Below are positions 26,808-37,233 of a stretch of 64,000 nucleotides of DNA, piece after piece (position 1 is the stretch's first letter; the number at the start of each line of letters is the position of its first letter). Made by a program: the position numbers and the translations under genes. This stretch comes from an uncultured Caulobacterales bacterium (GTDB lineage Bacteria; Pseudomonadota; Alphaproteobacteria; Caulobacterales; Caulobacteraceae), in NCBI GenBank assembly GCA_903837135.1, contig CAILTK010000105.1:1-64000 (forward strand), read 5' to 3'. Below the pieces are notes generated by a model that saw only the letters and a list, made by a program, of their open reading frames with translations, was not told the DNA's origin and made no database searches.

Positions 26808-26834
26808 TTCCCCTCTCCCGCGAGGGGAGAAGGA
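26808..26834. repeat. CCCTCTCCC-NNNN-GGGGAGAAGGA element, copy 1
   Basis: A short imperfect inverted repeat with a 4-nt loop recurs at 33350-33375 with the same flanking order (TTCC, CCTCTCCC, loop, GGGGAGAAGGA). It lies between the divergent acyltransferase and SGNH genes. Confidence 0.6.
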
Positions 26835-26943
26835 ATCGCCCTTGCGGGATGCAAACGCTGTTCGTTCGTCCGTGGCTTGCAGCGGCTTGGCGGCGGTGGG
26901 AATTCGCGTCTCCTGGGCTCTAATCGAGCAGGGAGCGCGGGTC

Positions 26944-27714
26944 ATGGCGAGCCGTCAGGCAAAGGCGCAGCGGCGGACCGCCGCCCTCGTCCTGGCGCTG
27001 GCCACGCTGATCGGCCCTTCCTCGACGGGCGCGCAGCCCCCCGCCCGCCCTCGGGTGATCGGCGTGTTCGGCGACTCGCTCGGCGACGGGCTGTGGGCGG
27101 GGCTCAGCCAGGCGCTCCGCGGCGGCGGGGCCTTCCAGGTGGTTCGCTTCAGCCGGCCGGCGACGGGCCTCGCGCGCTACGATTACGTCAATGTCGAGGA
27201 GCGGGCGCGCCGGCAACTCGCGGGCCGCCGCATCGACATCGCCGTGGTGATGCTCGGCGCCAACGACGAGCAGGGCATGTTCGCCGGACGCCAGGTTCTG
27301 GCCTTCGACACCCCGCCGTGGCGGGCGATCTACGCCGCACGGATCGATGCGCTCGCGAGTCTGCTCCGGCGCAACGCCGGGGCGGTCTACTGGGTCGGCC
27401 TGCCGAAGATGCGCCGGCCCGCCTACGACGAGAAGGCTCAGCGGCTCAACGCTCTCTACGAGATGCGCGCCCGCGCGCTTGGCCTGCCGTTCGTCTCCAC
27501 CATTTCCGCGACCGTCGACGCCCAGGGCCGTTACAGCGACCGTCTGATCGACGGCGACGGCCGCTCCAGGCTGATGCGCGGCCCGGACGGCGTGCACATG
27601 ACCATGGCCGGGTACCGGCGCCTCGCCGCGCCCGTCGCTGATAAGATCCGCGCCGATATGGTCCGCGCCGGTCCGGCTCCCGCCGGCGCAGGGCGTCCGC
27701 CGGGCGCGCCCTGA
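26944..27714 (+). CDS. Exported SGNH-type hydrolase (DUF459-like), 256 aa
   Basis: A signal peptide (about 1-31, ending STGAQ) is followed by an SGNH fold: VIGVFGDSLGDG (Ser in block I), VVMLGANDEQGMF (block III) and RGPDGVHMTMAGY (Asp/His in block V). The ANDEQG stretch is typical of the DUF459 group. ATG 26944 has GGGAG about 10 nt upstream. It is divergent from the acyltransferase and is the third SGNH module within about 4 kb. It is likely a periplasmic esterase acting on cell-envelope acyl groups, which is an inference from the family and neighbours. Confidence 0.85.
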   Translation: MASRQAKAQRRTAALVLALATLIGPSSTGAQPPARPRVIGVFGDSLGDGLWAGLSQALRGGGAFQVVRFSRPATGLARYDYVNVEERARRQLAGRRIDIAVVMLGANDEQGMFAGRQVLAFDTPPWRAIYAARIDALASLLRRNAGAVYWVGLPKMRRPAYDEKAQRLNALYEMRARALGLPFVSTISATVDAQGRYSDRLIDGDGRSRLMRGPDGVHMTMAGYRRLAAPVADKIRADMVRAGPAPAGAGRPPGAP

Positions 27715-27861
27715 GCGGGATCCTCGGCGTCGGCCGTTGCAATGGATTTGAATTTCGGGTTCGTTGGCGCACCGGTTCGCCCCGCGCGAACCCTCCGCAG
27801 AAGTCTGCTGTCGGCAGGGCGTCGTCATCGCCCGCCGATCCATGGGAAGGAAAAGTTCGAG

Positions 27862-29034
<1,173 letters not shown>

Positions 29035-29075
29035 GGACGGTCCACCCCCTCCATTCCGTCATCCTCGGCCCCGTC

Positions 29076-29098
29076 GTCCTCGGCCTTGCGCCGAGGAC
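29076..29098. terminator. Bidirectional terminator hairpin
   Basis: A perfect 9-bp stem (GTCCTCGGC 29076-29084, GCCGAGGAC 29090-29098) with a 5-nt loop lies between the convergent thiolase and GMC oxidoreductase genes. The sequence style (TCCTCGGCC...GCCGAGGA) is that of a dispersed palindrome. Confidence 0.55.
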
Positions 29099-29135
29099 CC
29101 GCCTGTCAGGGCACAGGGCCTGAGAGGACGGAGGA

Positions 29136-30791
29136 CTAAACCGGCGCCAGCACCTTGCCGAGGATCATGTCGGCAGCCTTCTCGGCGATCATGATGGTCG
29201 GGGCGTTGGTGTTGCCGGAGACCAGCCGCGGCATGATCGAGGCGTCGACCACGCGCAGGTTCTCGACCCCGTGCACGCGCAGCTCGGGGTCGACCACCGC
29301 GTTCGGGCCGCGTCCCATCTGGCAGGTGCCGACCGGGTGATAGATGGTGCCGCCGGCCGCCTTGGCGTAGGCCAGCAGCATCTGGTCGGTCTTGAAGCCT
29401 GGCCCCGGCGACATTTCGTGGTCGATGTAGGGGGCCAGGGCCGGCTGTTCGGCGATCTTTCGGCCCCACTTCAGCCCGGCGACGGCCACCTCCTGATCGA
29501 GGGGGTCGGACAGATAATTGGGCTCGATGGCCGGATGGGCGGCCGGATCGGCGGACTTGATGCGGATGGTTCCCCGGCTTTCGGGCCGCACCTGGCAGGG
29601 GGCGATGGTCAGGCCGGGCTGGTCCTCCAGGACGGTCTTCTGCTGGGTGGTGAGCTTCTCCATGTCCATCGTCGCCGGCAGGATGTGGAACTGGATGTCC
29701 GGGCCGGCGAGGTCGGGGCGCGACTTGCAGAAGGCGGCGATGTGCGCGGCGGAAAGCGTCAGCAATCCCTTGCGTTGGACGAGGTATTTGATCGTCTCGC
29801 CGACCATCCGCAGGCCCTTGGACAGCTCGTTCACCGAGACGATCCCCGACTTCAGGCGATACAGCATGCCGATCACATAATGGTCCTGCAGGTTGGCGCC
29901 GACCCCGGGCAGGTCGTGGATCACCGCGACGCCATGCCGGCGCAGAAGCTCGCCCGGACCGACGCCCGACAGTTGCAGAAGCTGGGGCGAGTTGATCGCC
30001 CCGCCGGCCAGGATCACTTCGCGCGCCGCCTTGACCACGCGGGTGCGGCCGTTCTGGGCGAACTCCACGCCCACGGCCTTCCTGCCCTCGAACAGCACCC
30101 GCGTGGCCAGGGCGTTGGTCTCGACGGTGAGGTTCCTGCGCCCCATGGCCGGATGCAGATAGGCCACCGCGGCCGAGCAGCGCTGGCCGTTCTTCACGGT
30201 CAGCTGGTAATAGGCCACGCCCTCCTGATCGGGGCCGTTGATGTCGCGCGCCGGCAGGCCCGCCTGTTCGCAGGCTTGGATCACCGCGTCGGACACCACA
30301 TGGGTCTCGGTGACGTCGGAGACGTTCAGCGGGCCGCCGGTGGCGTGCCACTCGCTCGCCCCGCGCTCCTGGTGTTCGGAGCGCTTGAAGTAGGGCCAGA
30401 CATCGTCCCAGCCCCAGCCCTCGCAGCCGAGCTGGCGCCAGCCGTCGTAGTCGGCGTGCTGGCCGCGGATGTAGAGCAGGCCGTTGATCGACGAGGAGCC
30501 GCCCAGCACCTTGCCGCGCGGCCAGGTGTGGCTGCGTCCGGTGGCGTCCGGCTCGGTCTGATAGAGCCAGTTGACCTTCGGGTCCTTCAGCGTCGAGGCG
30601 TAGCCGACCGGAATATGGATCATCATGTTGGAGGTGAACTGGCCGAGGTTTTTCGTCGGCCGGTCGTCGCCGCCGGCCTCGAGCAGCACGACCCGATTGG
30701 CGCCGTCGGCGCTCAGCCGGTTGGCGAGCACGCAGCCCGCCGATCCCGCGCCGACGATCACATAATCCGCTTCCATCCGTTCGCCGGCCAT
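29136..30791 (-). CDS. GMC-family FAD oxidoreductase (choline/alcohol dehydrogenase type)
   Basis: This is a 551-residue flavoprotein. The N-terminal dinucleotide fold is [19 protein letters not shown] (about 8-26). GMC signature 1 lies in the [18 protein letters not shown] region at about 93-112, signature 2 is [16 protein letters not shown], and the C-terminal catalytic region is [11 protein letters not shown] (His) with [17 protein letters not shown] (Asn). Length is normal. ATG 30791 has GGGAGA about 7 nt upstream. It oxidises a primary alcohol, possibly choline or a long-chain alcohol; the neighbouring beta-oxidation genes favour the latter, but this cannot be settled by reading. Confidence 0.92.
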   Translation of the reverse strand: MAGERMEADYVIVGAGSAGCVLANRLSADGANRVVLLEAGGDDRPTKNLGQFTSNMMIHIPVGYASTLKDPKVNWLYQTEPDATGRSHTWPRGKVLGGSSSINGLLYIRGQHADYDGWRQLGCEGWGWDDVWPYFKRSEHQERGASEWHATGGPLNVSDVTETHVVSDAVIQACEQAGLPARDINGPDQEGVAYYQLTVKNGQRCSAAVAYLHPAMGRRNLTVETNALATRVLFEGRKAVGVEFAQNGRTRVVKAAREVILAGGAINSPQLLQLSGVGPGELLRRHGVAVIHDLPGVGANLQDHYVIGMLYRLKSGIVSVNELSKGLRMVGETIKYLVQRKGLLTLSAAHIAAFCKSRPDLAGPDIQFHILPATMDMEKLTTQQKTVLEDQPGLTIAPCQVRPESRGTIRIKSADPAAHPAIEPNYLSDPLDQEVAVAGLKWGRKIAEQPALAPYIDHEMSPGPGFKTDQMLLAYAKAAGGTIYHPVGTCQMGRGPNAVVDPELRVHGVENLRVVDASIMPRLVSGNTNAPTIMIAEKAADMILGKVLAPV

Positions 30792-30960
30792 CGTTTCGCT
30801 CTCCCGTGGCCGCTAACAAATCGCAAGCCGGGGCCGATGTCTCCCCGGAATCGACCGGCGACCGCGCGGACGGATCAGGACGACTGGCCGTCGGCGATCC
30901 GGTCGGGCTATGCTTCGTCCAACAACAGCCGGGAATATCCCGGCGCCCAGGAAACGCACC

Positions 30961-31995
30961 ATGCCCTCCAAGATCGCCCAGGACCCCCGCATCGACCCGC
31001 GCATCAAGGCCATCTTCGGCGCCATGCCCGACGCTCCGTCGCCCGGCAACGTCGCCAGCCGCGAGGCGCAGCTGGCCGAGGAGAACAGCGAGGAGAACAA
31101 GGCGCGGGTCGCGGCGCAGATGGCCATGTTCGCCATCCTCGACAACGACGAGGTCGCTCCCTCCGCGGGCCTGGTCACCCGCACCGAGAGCTTCGTCTCC
31201 GCGCCCGACGGCAACACCATCAAGCTGCAGTTCATCCGGCCGGAGGGAGCCGAACGGCTACCCTGCATCTACTACATCCACGGCGGCGGCATGGCCTTCA
31301 TGTCCTGCTTCGACGGCATGTACCGGTCCTGGGGCCGGATCATCGCCGCCCAGGGCGTGGCCGTGGCCATGGTGGACTTCCGCAACGCCCTGCGCGCCTC
31401 CTCCGCGCCGGAGGTGGCGCCCTATCCCGCCGGCCTCAACGACTGCGTCTCGGGCCTGAAGTGGGTGGTCGCCAACGCCGAGGCGCTGGGCATCGACCCG
31501 GCGCGGATCGTGGTCGCGGGCGAGAGCGGCGGCGGCAATCTGGCCATCGCCACGGTGATGAAGCTTAAGCGGGACGGCGACCTTAACCTGGTCAAGGGTC
31601 TCTACGCCCTGTGCCCCTACATCGCCGGCCAGTGGCCGCAGGCCCGGTTTCCGTCCTCCACCGAGAACAACGGCCTCCTGCTCGATCTGCACGACAACCG
31701 CGGCGCCATGGCCTACGGCATGGCGGCGCTCGAGGCGCGCGACCCGCTGGCCTGGCCGAGCTTCGCCGTCGAGGCGGACGTCGCCGGTTTTCCGCCGACG
31801 GTGATCAGCGTCAACGAATGCGACCCGCTCCGCGACGAAGGGCTCGAGTTCTACCGCCTGCTGCTGCGCGCGGGCGTGCCGGCGCGGGGGCGGCAGGTCA
31901 TGGGCACCATCCACGGCACGGAGATCTTCGCCGTCTGCTGTCCCGACATCAGCCGCGACACCGCCAGCCACATCGCCAAGTTCGCCCGCGAATGA
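30961..31995 (+). CDS. Alpha/beta hydrolase of the hormone-sensitive lipase family
   Basis: This is a 344-residue soluble esterase. The oxyanion motif HGGG lies in YYIHGGGMAF, the nucleophile elbow is GESGGG, the acid is in NECDPLRDEG, and the base is in MGTIHGTEIF. This is the HSL (family IV) pattern. It acts on carboxyl esters; the substrate is unknown. ATG 30961 is chosen (PSKIAQDPRID). The gene is divergent from the GMC oxidoreductase and is followed by an acyl-CoA dehydrogenase about 95 nt downstream. Confidence 0.9.
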   Translation: MPSKIAQDPRIDPRIKAIFGAMPDAPSPGNVASREAQLAEENSEENKARVAAQMAMFAILDNDEVAPSAGLVTRTESFVSAPDGNTIKLQFIRPEGAERLPCIYYIHGGGMAFMSCFDGMYRSWGRIIAAQGVAVAMVDFRNALRASSAPEVAPYPAGLNDCVSGLKWVVANAEALGIDPARIVVAGESGGGNLAIATVMKLKRDGDLNLVKGLYALCPYIAGQWPQARFPSSTENNGLLLDLHDNRGAMAYGMAALEARDPLAWPSFAVEADVAGFPPTVISVNECDPLRDEGLEFYRLLLRAGVPARGRQVMGTIHGTEIFAVCCPDISRDTASHIAKFARE

Positions 31996-32090
31996 GCGCT
32001 GCCTCGCCCGGCTTGATCTGAGTCAACGCGGGCGATCGCCGACACGGCGAGACTCGTGCGCCGCCGGTGGGGCGACGCGGGACGCGGTGA

Positions 32091-33299
32091 ATGGGTGATC
32101 TGGCGGTTTCGAGCGCGCCTTCCGCCGCCGCGCCCTTCGACGAGGCTAGGTTCCTGGCCGAGGTGCGCGCCTTCCTCGCCGGTGCGCTGACCGACGATCT
32201 GCGCGCGGCGGGGCGGGACATGATCGGCGTCCACGCCGACATCGCCGCCTGCCGGATCTGGCATCGCCGCCTGTCCGAGCGCGGCTGGATCGCGCCCGCC
32301 TGGCCGGTCGCCTGGGGCGGCGCGGGATGGAGCGCGCGCCAGCGTTTCCTGTTCGATCGCGAGTGCGCCCTGAACGACGCGCCGGTGCTGTTCGCCGGCG
32401 GCGTCCGCAGCGTCGGCCCACTGCTGATCGAGCGGGGAACGCCCCACCAGCGCAGCCTCTATCTGCCGAGGATCCTCTCGGGCGAGGACCTCTGGTGCCA
32501 AGGGTTCTCCGAACCCGGCGCGGGGTCGGACCTGGCGGCCATCGCCACCCGCGCCGAGCGCCGGGGCGAGCACTATGTCGTCAACGGCTCCAAGATCTGG
32601 ACCACCGGCGCCCACCACGCCAACCGCATGTTCGCCCTCGTGCGCACCGCCGACGGCGCGCGCCGCCAGGAGGGGCTGAGCTTCCTGCTGATCGACATGG
32701 ACAGTCGGGGGCTGAGTGTCGCGCCCGTCCTCGGTCTCGCCGGCGATCACGAGTTCAATCAGGTCTTCTTCGACGACGTCCGCGTGCCGACGGCCAACCG
32801 GGTGGGCGAGGAGAACGACGGCTGGGCGGTGGCCAAGCGGCTGATGCAGCTGGCCCGCGCCAACAACACCCCGGCGGCCCTGCTCCGGCGGGTGCTGCGT
32901 CGCGCCGGGACGGCCGTGGCGGCGATGGACGCGGAGCAGGCGCCGGCGCTCCGGCGGCGGCTCGCCGGGCTCGAGGTCGAGCTTTGCGCCTTCGAGCAGA
33001 TCGAGCTTTCGGCCCTGCCGACCGGCCGGCCCGGCGCCGCCGATCAGGCGACGCCGTCGATGCTGAAGCTGATCGGCAGCGAACTGCACCAGCGCATCGC
33101 CGACCTGACCCGCGACGCCGTCGGCCCCTACGCCGCCGCCGGCTGGACCGCGCTCGGCCGGGCCGGCGAGGCGGTGGACCTGGGCGCCTGGGCGAGCGCC
33201 AAATACCTCGCCGTCCGCGCGGCCACCATCTACTCCGGAACCAGCGAGACCCAGCACAACGTCATCGCCCGGCAGATGTTGGGAACAGGGGGCGGGTAG
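32091..33299 (+). CDS. Acyl-CoA dehydrogenase
   Basis: This is a 402-residue FAD enzyme. The N-terminal helical domain (about 15-125) is followed by the beta-domain signature WCQGFSEPGAGSDLA and YVVNGSKIWTT, and the C-terminal helical domain ends with the typical ATIYSGTSETQHNVIARQ. It introduces a 2,3 double bond into an acyl-CoA. It resembles the family members often found with steroid or branched-chain catabolism, but the substrate is unclear. It is likely in an operon with the upstream esterase. Confidence 0.92.
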   Translation: MGDLAVSSAPSAAAPFDEARFLAEVRAFLAGALTDDLRAAGRDMIGVHADIAACRIWHRRLSERGWIAPAWPVAWGGAGWSARQRFLFDRECALNDAPVLFAGGVRSVGPLLIERGTPHQRSLYLPRILSGEDLWCQGFSEPGAGSDLAAIATRAERRGEHYVVNGSKIWTTGAHHANRMFALVRTADGARRQEGLSFLLIDMDSRGLSVAPVLGLAGDHEFNQVFFDDVRVPTANRVGEENDGWAVAKRLMQLARANNTPAALLRRVLRRAGTAVAAMDAEQAPALRRRLAGLEVELCAFEQIELSALPTGRPGAADQATPSMLKLIGSELHQRIADLTRDAVGPYAAAGWTALGRAGEAVDLGAWASAKYLAVRAATIYSGTSETQHNVIARQMLGTGGG

Positions 33300-33349
33300 G
33301 GGAGTTGGCTGAGCGAAAGGCGGCTAACGGAATGAAGACGCTCATTTTA

Positions 33350-33375
33350 TTCCCTCTCCCACAAGGGGAGAAGGA
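33350..33375. repeat. CCCTCTCCC-NNNN-GGGGAGAAGGA element, copy 2
   Basis: This is the second copy of the short inverted repeat seen at 26808-26834. Here it lies just upstream of the DUF1810 gene, so its GGGGAGAAGG arm could also serve as a distant ribosome-binding region. Confidence 0.6.
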
Positions 33376-33387
33376 CTCCGTAGCCCC

Positions 33388-33858
33388 ATGAGCGAGGACC
33401 CCTTCGACCTCGAGCGCTTCGTCAAGGCGCAGGACCCTGTGTTCGGGGCGGCCCTCGGCGAGCTTCGGCGCGGGCGCAAGACCAGCCATTGGATGTGGTT
33501 CGTGTTTCCACAGCTGAAGGGCCTGGGCTCCTCGCCGACGGCGGCGCACTTCGGCATCGGCTCGCTGGCCGAGGCCCGGGCCTATCTGGCGCACCCGGTG
33601 CTTGGGCCGCGGCTCGCGGCCGCTGTCGCCGCGCTCAACGAGGGGCGGGAGAGCTCGCTCGAGGCGGTGTTCGGCTTTCCGGACGACCGAAAGTTCGGCT
33701 CGTCGATGACCCTGTTCGCCGCGGCGGACCCCGAGGGTCCCTGGTGGGCGGCGCTGTTGCGATGGTGTCCCGACGGGCCGGATCCGCGCACCATGTCCCT
33801 GCTCGCGCAGGCGGCGGGTGGACAAGGGGCCCATAACCAGAGACCACCGCCAGCGTGA
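33388..33858 (+). CDS. DUF1810 family protein
   Basis: This 156-residue protein closely follows the DUF1810 pattern: FDLERFVKAQDPVFG at the start, the Trp-rich SHWMWFVFPQLKGLG (about 33-47), AHFGIGSLAEARAYLAHPVLGPRL, then FGFPDDRKFGSSMTLFA. Members are widespread small cytoplasmic proteins of unknown function. It lies about 90 nt after the acyl-CoA dehydrogenase. Confidence 0.88.
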   Translation: MSEDPFDLERFVKAQDPVFGAALGELRRGRKTSHWMWFVFPQLKGLGSSPTAAHFGIGSLAEARAYLAHPVLGPRLAAAVAALNEGRESSLEAVFGFPDDRKFGSSMTLFAAADPEGPWWAALLRWCPDGPDPRTMSLLAQAAGGQGAHNQRPPPA

Positions 33859-33891
33859 AACCGTAATCGCGGCGAGGTCTTACCCCATCCG

Positions 33892-35157
33892 ATGAAGCGT
33901 CCGACCACCGCCAGCCTGAAGAAGGTCACCGCCGAGAACCTCGCCCGCCTGGGCGCCGAGCATCTGGCGCAGATCCTGGTCTCGGCCGCCGAGACCCGGC
34001 CGGAGCTCAAGCGGCGTCTGCGGATGGAGCTGGCGGCCGAGCAGGGCGCCGACCACCTGGTGGCCGAGATCGATCGCCGGCTGGCCACCCTCGGCGCCTC
34101 GAAGTCGCGCGTGTCCTGGCGCCAGCGCCCGACCTTCGTCCGCGACCTCGACGTCCTGCGCATCCTGATCGCCGAGCGCCTGGCCGCCCTCGACGGCGCC
34201 GCGGCGCTCGATCGGATGTGGGCGTTCATGGCCCTCGGCCGACCGGTCGGCAGCCGGGTCAAGGACAAGGACGGCGAGCTCGCCGCCGTCTTCCTGCGCG
34301 CCGCCGGCGATATCGGCGAACTCCTGAACGGCGCCAGCGACGCCTGGCTGGCCGAGGCCCTGGTCGAAGCCATGGTCAAGGCGCCCTTCGTCTGGGCCGA
34401 TTGGCTGCCGACCCTGCTTGCGGCCACCTCACGCGACTTCGCCGCCTCCGCCCTGCGGTTGTTGGCCGAGCGGCCCGGCGCGGTGGCGGGCTGGATCCGG
34501 CTGATCCGCCAGCTCGCCGACGCGGCCGGCGACGTCGACGCCTATCGCGCCACCGTGCCCGCCGAGGCTCTGCGGACCAGGGCGGGCGCGGCCGACGTCG
34601 CCGGACGCCTGCTCGCGGCCGGCCGGCTGGCCGAAGCGGGCGCGGTGCTCGAGGGCGCGAAGACGGCGAAGGGCCGGGCGCCGGCGGGGCTCGGCGCGGC
34701 GGACGATCCGGATTTCCAGTGGGAGAGCCTGTGGATCGACTACCTCGAACAGTCCGGCGACGCCGAGGCGGCGCAGGCCGCGCGCTGGGCGTCGTTCGAG
34801 CGCAGCCTGTCGGTGGAGCGGGCCAAGGCCTTCACCCGCCGGCTCGGCGACTTCGAGGACGTGGTGGCCGAGGACAAGGCCTTCGCCTACGCCGCCGAGC
34901 ATGACGACGCCGCGCGGGGCCTGCAGTTCCTGATCGACTGGCCGGCGCTGGGACAGGCGGCGCGGATGATCGACGCGCGGATCGACGACATCCACGCGCC
35001 GCCCGAGCAGACCGAACTCTGGGCCGCCAAGCTGCGGCCGCGCTATCCGCCGGCCGCCCGGCTGCTGCTGCGCAAAGCCGCCGCCGCCGCCTTCCGCCGC
35101 CGCGACCTCAAGACCTGCGACCGCCTCACCCAGGAAGCGGACGCGATCGGCGAGTAG
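33892..35157 (+). CDS. Conserved hypothetical protein, DUF6880-like
   Basis: This is a 421-residue, helix-rich, Ala/Leu/Arg-rich cytoplasmic protein with no signal peptide or membrane segment. The N-terminus reads ASLKKVTAENLARLGAEHLA, and the C-terminal half carries repeated helical hairpins (for example HDDAARGLQFLIDWPAL) resembling a TPR/HEAT-like solenoid. From memory this matches the DUF6880 family, whose function is unknown. It follows the DUF1810 gene by about 33 nt. Confidence 0.7.
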   Translation: MKRPTTASLKKVTAENLARLGAEHLAQILVSAAETRPELKRRLRMELAAEQGADHLVAEIDRRLATLGASKSRVSWRQRPTFVRDLDVLRILIAERLAALDGAAALDRMWAFMALGRPVGSRVKDKDGELAAVFLRAAGDIGELLNGASDAWLAEALVEAMVKAPFVWADWLPTLLAATSRDFAASALRLLAERPGAVAGWIRLIRQLADAAGDVDAYRATVPAEALRTRAGAADVAGRLLAAGRLAEAGAVLEGAKTAKGRAPAGLGAADDPDFQWESLWIDYLEQSGDAEAAQAARWASFERSLSVERAKAFTRRLGDFEDVVAEDKAFAYAAEHDDAARGLQFLIDWPALGQAARMIDARIDDIHAPPEQTELWAAKLRPRYPPAARLLLRKAAAAAFRRRDLKTCDRLTQEADAIGE

Positions 35158-35183
35158 GGCAGGTCCCGCCGACTCTGGGCTTC

Positions 35184-35252
35184 GCTCTAGATCGTTGTTT
35201 CGGCGTACGTTGGATCCAAAAACCGGATCCCTCTTTCCGGAACGTGCTCTAG
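35184..35252. repeat. Dispersed palindromic element, family A-related, between convergent genes
   Basis: This 69-bp element is bounded by GCTCTAG at both ends (35184-35190 and 35246-35252), with an internal palindrome CCGGATCC...GGATCC around AAAAACCGGATCCCTCTTT and CCGGAACG near the right end. Its centre resembles the AAAACCGGTTCCCACTTTT part of the element at 4046-4159. It fills most of the gap between the DUF6880-like and M61 peptidase stop codons. Confidence 0.7.
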
Positions 35253-35254
35253 CT

Positions 35255-37222
35255 TTACGGAGTGGCCGGAGCCAGGATCTCGTCCAGAAGCGCCGGGCCC
35301 CCATTGCGCTGCAGATGCGGATATCGCAGGCCGCCGGACCACAGGATCTCGGCGTGTTTGGGAAAGCCGATCGCCTTTCCGTCGAGGACGATTCTTCCAT
35401 CGCCGGCGGCCGCCGAGCGGACCGCCTCGACCAGGACGTCCGGCGCGAACGGCTTGCCGTTCACGGTCTCGATCGCCGTGCCGACCGTCAGCCCGGCCTT
35501 GAACGCCGGACCGCCCCAAAGCACGTCCCTGACCACGCCTGTCGCGCCGACCGTCATGCCGATCGAGTAGCTGAGGTCGCGTTCCCGCCGCGCGGTGTTC
35601 TCGCCGCCGAACCGCGAGGTCTCGGCCGCGCGGTGATAGTCCGTCGGTTCGCCCGTATAGACCAGGGTGTATCCACTTTGCTCGAGCCCTGCCGTGACGT
35701 TCGGCGACGACCCGAGCAGATGGTCGCGGAAGAAGGGCTCCCAGGCGTAGGGCGAGTAGGCCTGCAGCGCGTCGACCAGGGTCTTGAAGGTGTAGACGCT
35801 GACCCCGTCGTCCGCGTGCGGGAGGCGGAAGAACAACGGCGCGAACCCTTCCAGCGACTTGCGGCCGTGGCTCGATGTGCGGATGATGGCGTCGGCCTGC
35901 AGCCACAGAAGGACGCCTTCGTAGTAGAAATCCTCGGTTCTTTGGTAGCTGGCCCAGGGTTTGGGACGGCGGACCGGGGCGGCGTTGTCGGTGGTGGAGT
36001 CGAGCAGGGTGCGCCATTGGCGCCCCGCCTCGTGGCTCTGCTTGGCGGCGACCTCCGCCAGGTTGTCGAGCGCGTCCTGCGGACTGGCGAACCCCGCGCG
36101 CGCGCCCAGCACGATCCCCCAGTATTCGGTCAGCCCTTCGTAGACCCACAGCAGGCTACCCTGCTGCGGCGTGCTGTATTCGGGCTGCCACAGGTCGTAC
36201 GGCCGCTTCGACTTGCCGTTCCAACTATGGGTGTACTCATGGGAGACGAGGTCGTAGGTGGTCAGGTGGGGCTGCGGCGGCTGGGCGATGGCGCTGAGCG
36301 GCAGCCTGAGTTCGGACGAGCGACGATGCTCGAGCACGGGGCCGTCGCCGTCGGTGGCTTTCACCAGGAAGTTGAAGTGGCGGTAATTTCCGCCCCCGAA
36401 CAGCCGCTCCGCCTGTTCGACCAGCCTGCCGTAGAGCGCCGCCTGGCCCGGGTCGATCTCGCTGGGGCTGGCCTGGTCCCAGAACACATCGAGCTCCGCG
36501 TCGCCGGCGACCGGCCGCACCGAGACGTGGGCGCCGGCCATGACCGGTGAATCGATCAGGGTGTCGAGGTCGACGGTCGGATACTGCACGGTGTCGGAGC
36601 GTTCGACGCGGCCCGTGAGCGACGTCGCCGAACTCCAGCCGTGTGGAAACGCGACCACCGGGCTGAACTGCAGGTCCCGCGCATAATAGCCGGCCGGATA
36701 GAGCAGCATCGAGCTCCATTCGAACACCTCGGTGGCCGGCGACATGGCCACGCGGCCCTGTTCGGGCGAGGTGGGCGACAGGTAGTCGAAGGCGAGATCG
36801 ATCCGGCCGACGCCGTCCGGCACGTCCAGATGGATGGCGTAGACCTCGGCCGGGTTGCGCCGCCACGGAACGGCCTTGCCGTCGGCGGTGATCTGGATGC
36901 CGGCGATGTTGGCGACCGGCGCCTGGATGCTGTGCGCGCCCTGCTGCCACTTGGGGATCAACAGCACCATGGCGCCCGGGCGCACCGGAATCGTCTCGGT
37001 GACCGAGAAGACGCCGCGGGTGACGTCGCTGGCGTCGACCCTGATTCGGATCGGTCCGAGGTAAGGAAGATCCTTGGCGACGGGGATCGGCCCCACCGCG
37101 GGAGAGGGCAGGATCTCGTCGGCGAGCGCGCCGCCCGCCGTGGCCAGGACGCCGGCGAGGAGCGACGCGGCCGTCGACAGAGCCGCGCGCCGCGCGGACG
37201 GGCGGGAAGCTTGGATGTTCAC
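35255..37222 (-). CDS. Exported M61 family metallopeptidase with PDZ domain
   Basis: This roughly 655-residue protein has a signal peptide (Arg-rich start, then STAASLLAGVLATAGGALA). A beta-rich N-terminal domain (about 45-250) is followed by the peptidase domain with the zinc site HEYTH (about 328-332) in LVSHEYTHSWNGK and the downstream Glu in WVYEGLTEYWG. A C-terminal PDZ domain (about 550-625; IGMTVGATGVVRDVLWGGPA) completes the M61 (glycyl aminopeptidase-like) architecture. The GTG at 37222 has TGAGGA upstream; a TTG at 37237 overlapping the receptor stop is equally possible. Tight coupling to a TonB receptor suggests that it trims an imported peptide. Confidence 0.9.
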   Translation of the reverse strand: MNIQASRPSARRAALSTAASLLAGVLATAGGALADEILPSPAVGPIPVAKDLPYLGPIRIRVDASDVTRGVFSVTETIPVRPGAMVLLIPKWQQGAHSIQAPVANIAGIQITADGKAVPWRRNPAEVYAIHLDVPDGVGRIDLAFDYLSPTSPEQGRVAMSPATEVFEWSSMLLYPAGYYARDLQFSPVVAFPHGWSSATSLTGRVERSDTVQYPTVDLDTLIDSPVMAGAHVSVRPVAGDAELDVFWDQASPSEIDPGQAALYGRLVEQAERLFGGGNYRHFNFLVKATDGDGPVLEHRRSSELRLPLSAIAQPPQPHLTTYDLVSHEYTHSWNGKSKRPYDLWQPEYSTPQQGSLLWVYEGLTEYWGIVLGARAGFASPQDALDNLAEVAAKQSHEAGRQWRTLLDSTTDNAAPVRRPKPWASYQRTEDFYYEGVLLWLQADAIIRTSSHGRKSLEGFAPLFFRLPHADDGVSVYTFKTLVDALQAYSPYAWEPFFRDHLLGSSPNVTAGLEQSGYTLVYTGEPTDYHRAAETSRFGGENTARRERDLSYSIGMTVGATGVVRDVLWGGPAFKAGLTVGTAIETVNGKPFAPDVLVEAVRSAAAGDGRIVLDGKAIGFPKHAEILWSGGLRYPHLQRNGGPALLDEILAPATP

Positions 37223-37233
37223 GATCGGTGTCC

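Noticed and set aside
23387-26854. 1155-aa open frame covering the SGNH hydrolase and the acyltransferase
   Set aside because: The real SGNH gene starts at 24745 with a signal peptide. The rest shadows the acyltransferase in a different frame and is low-complexity.
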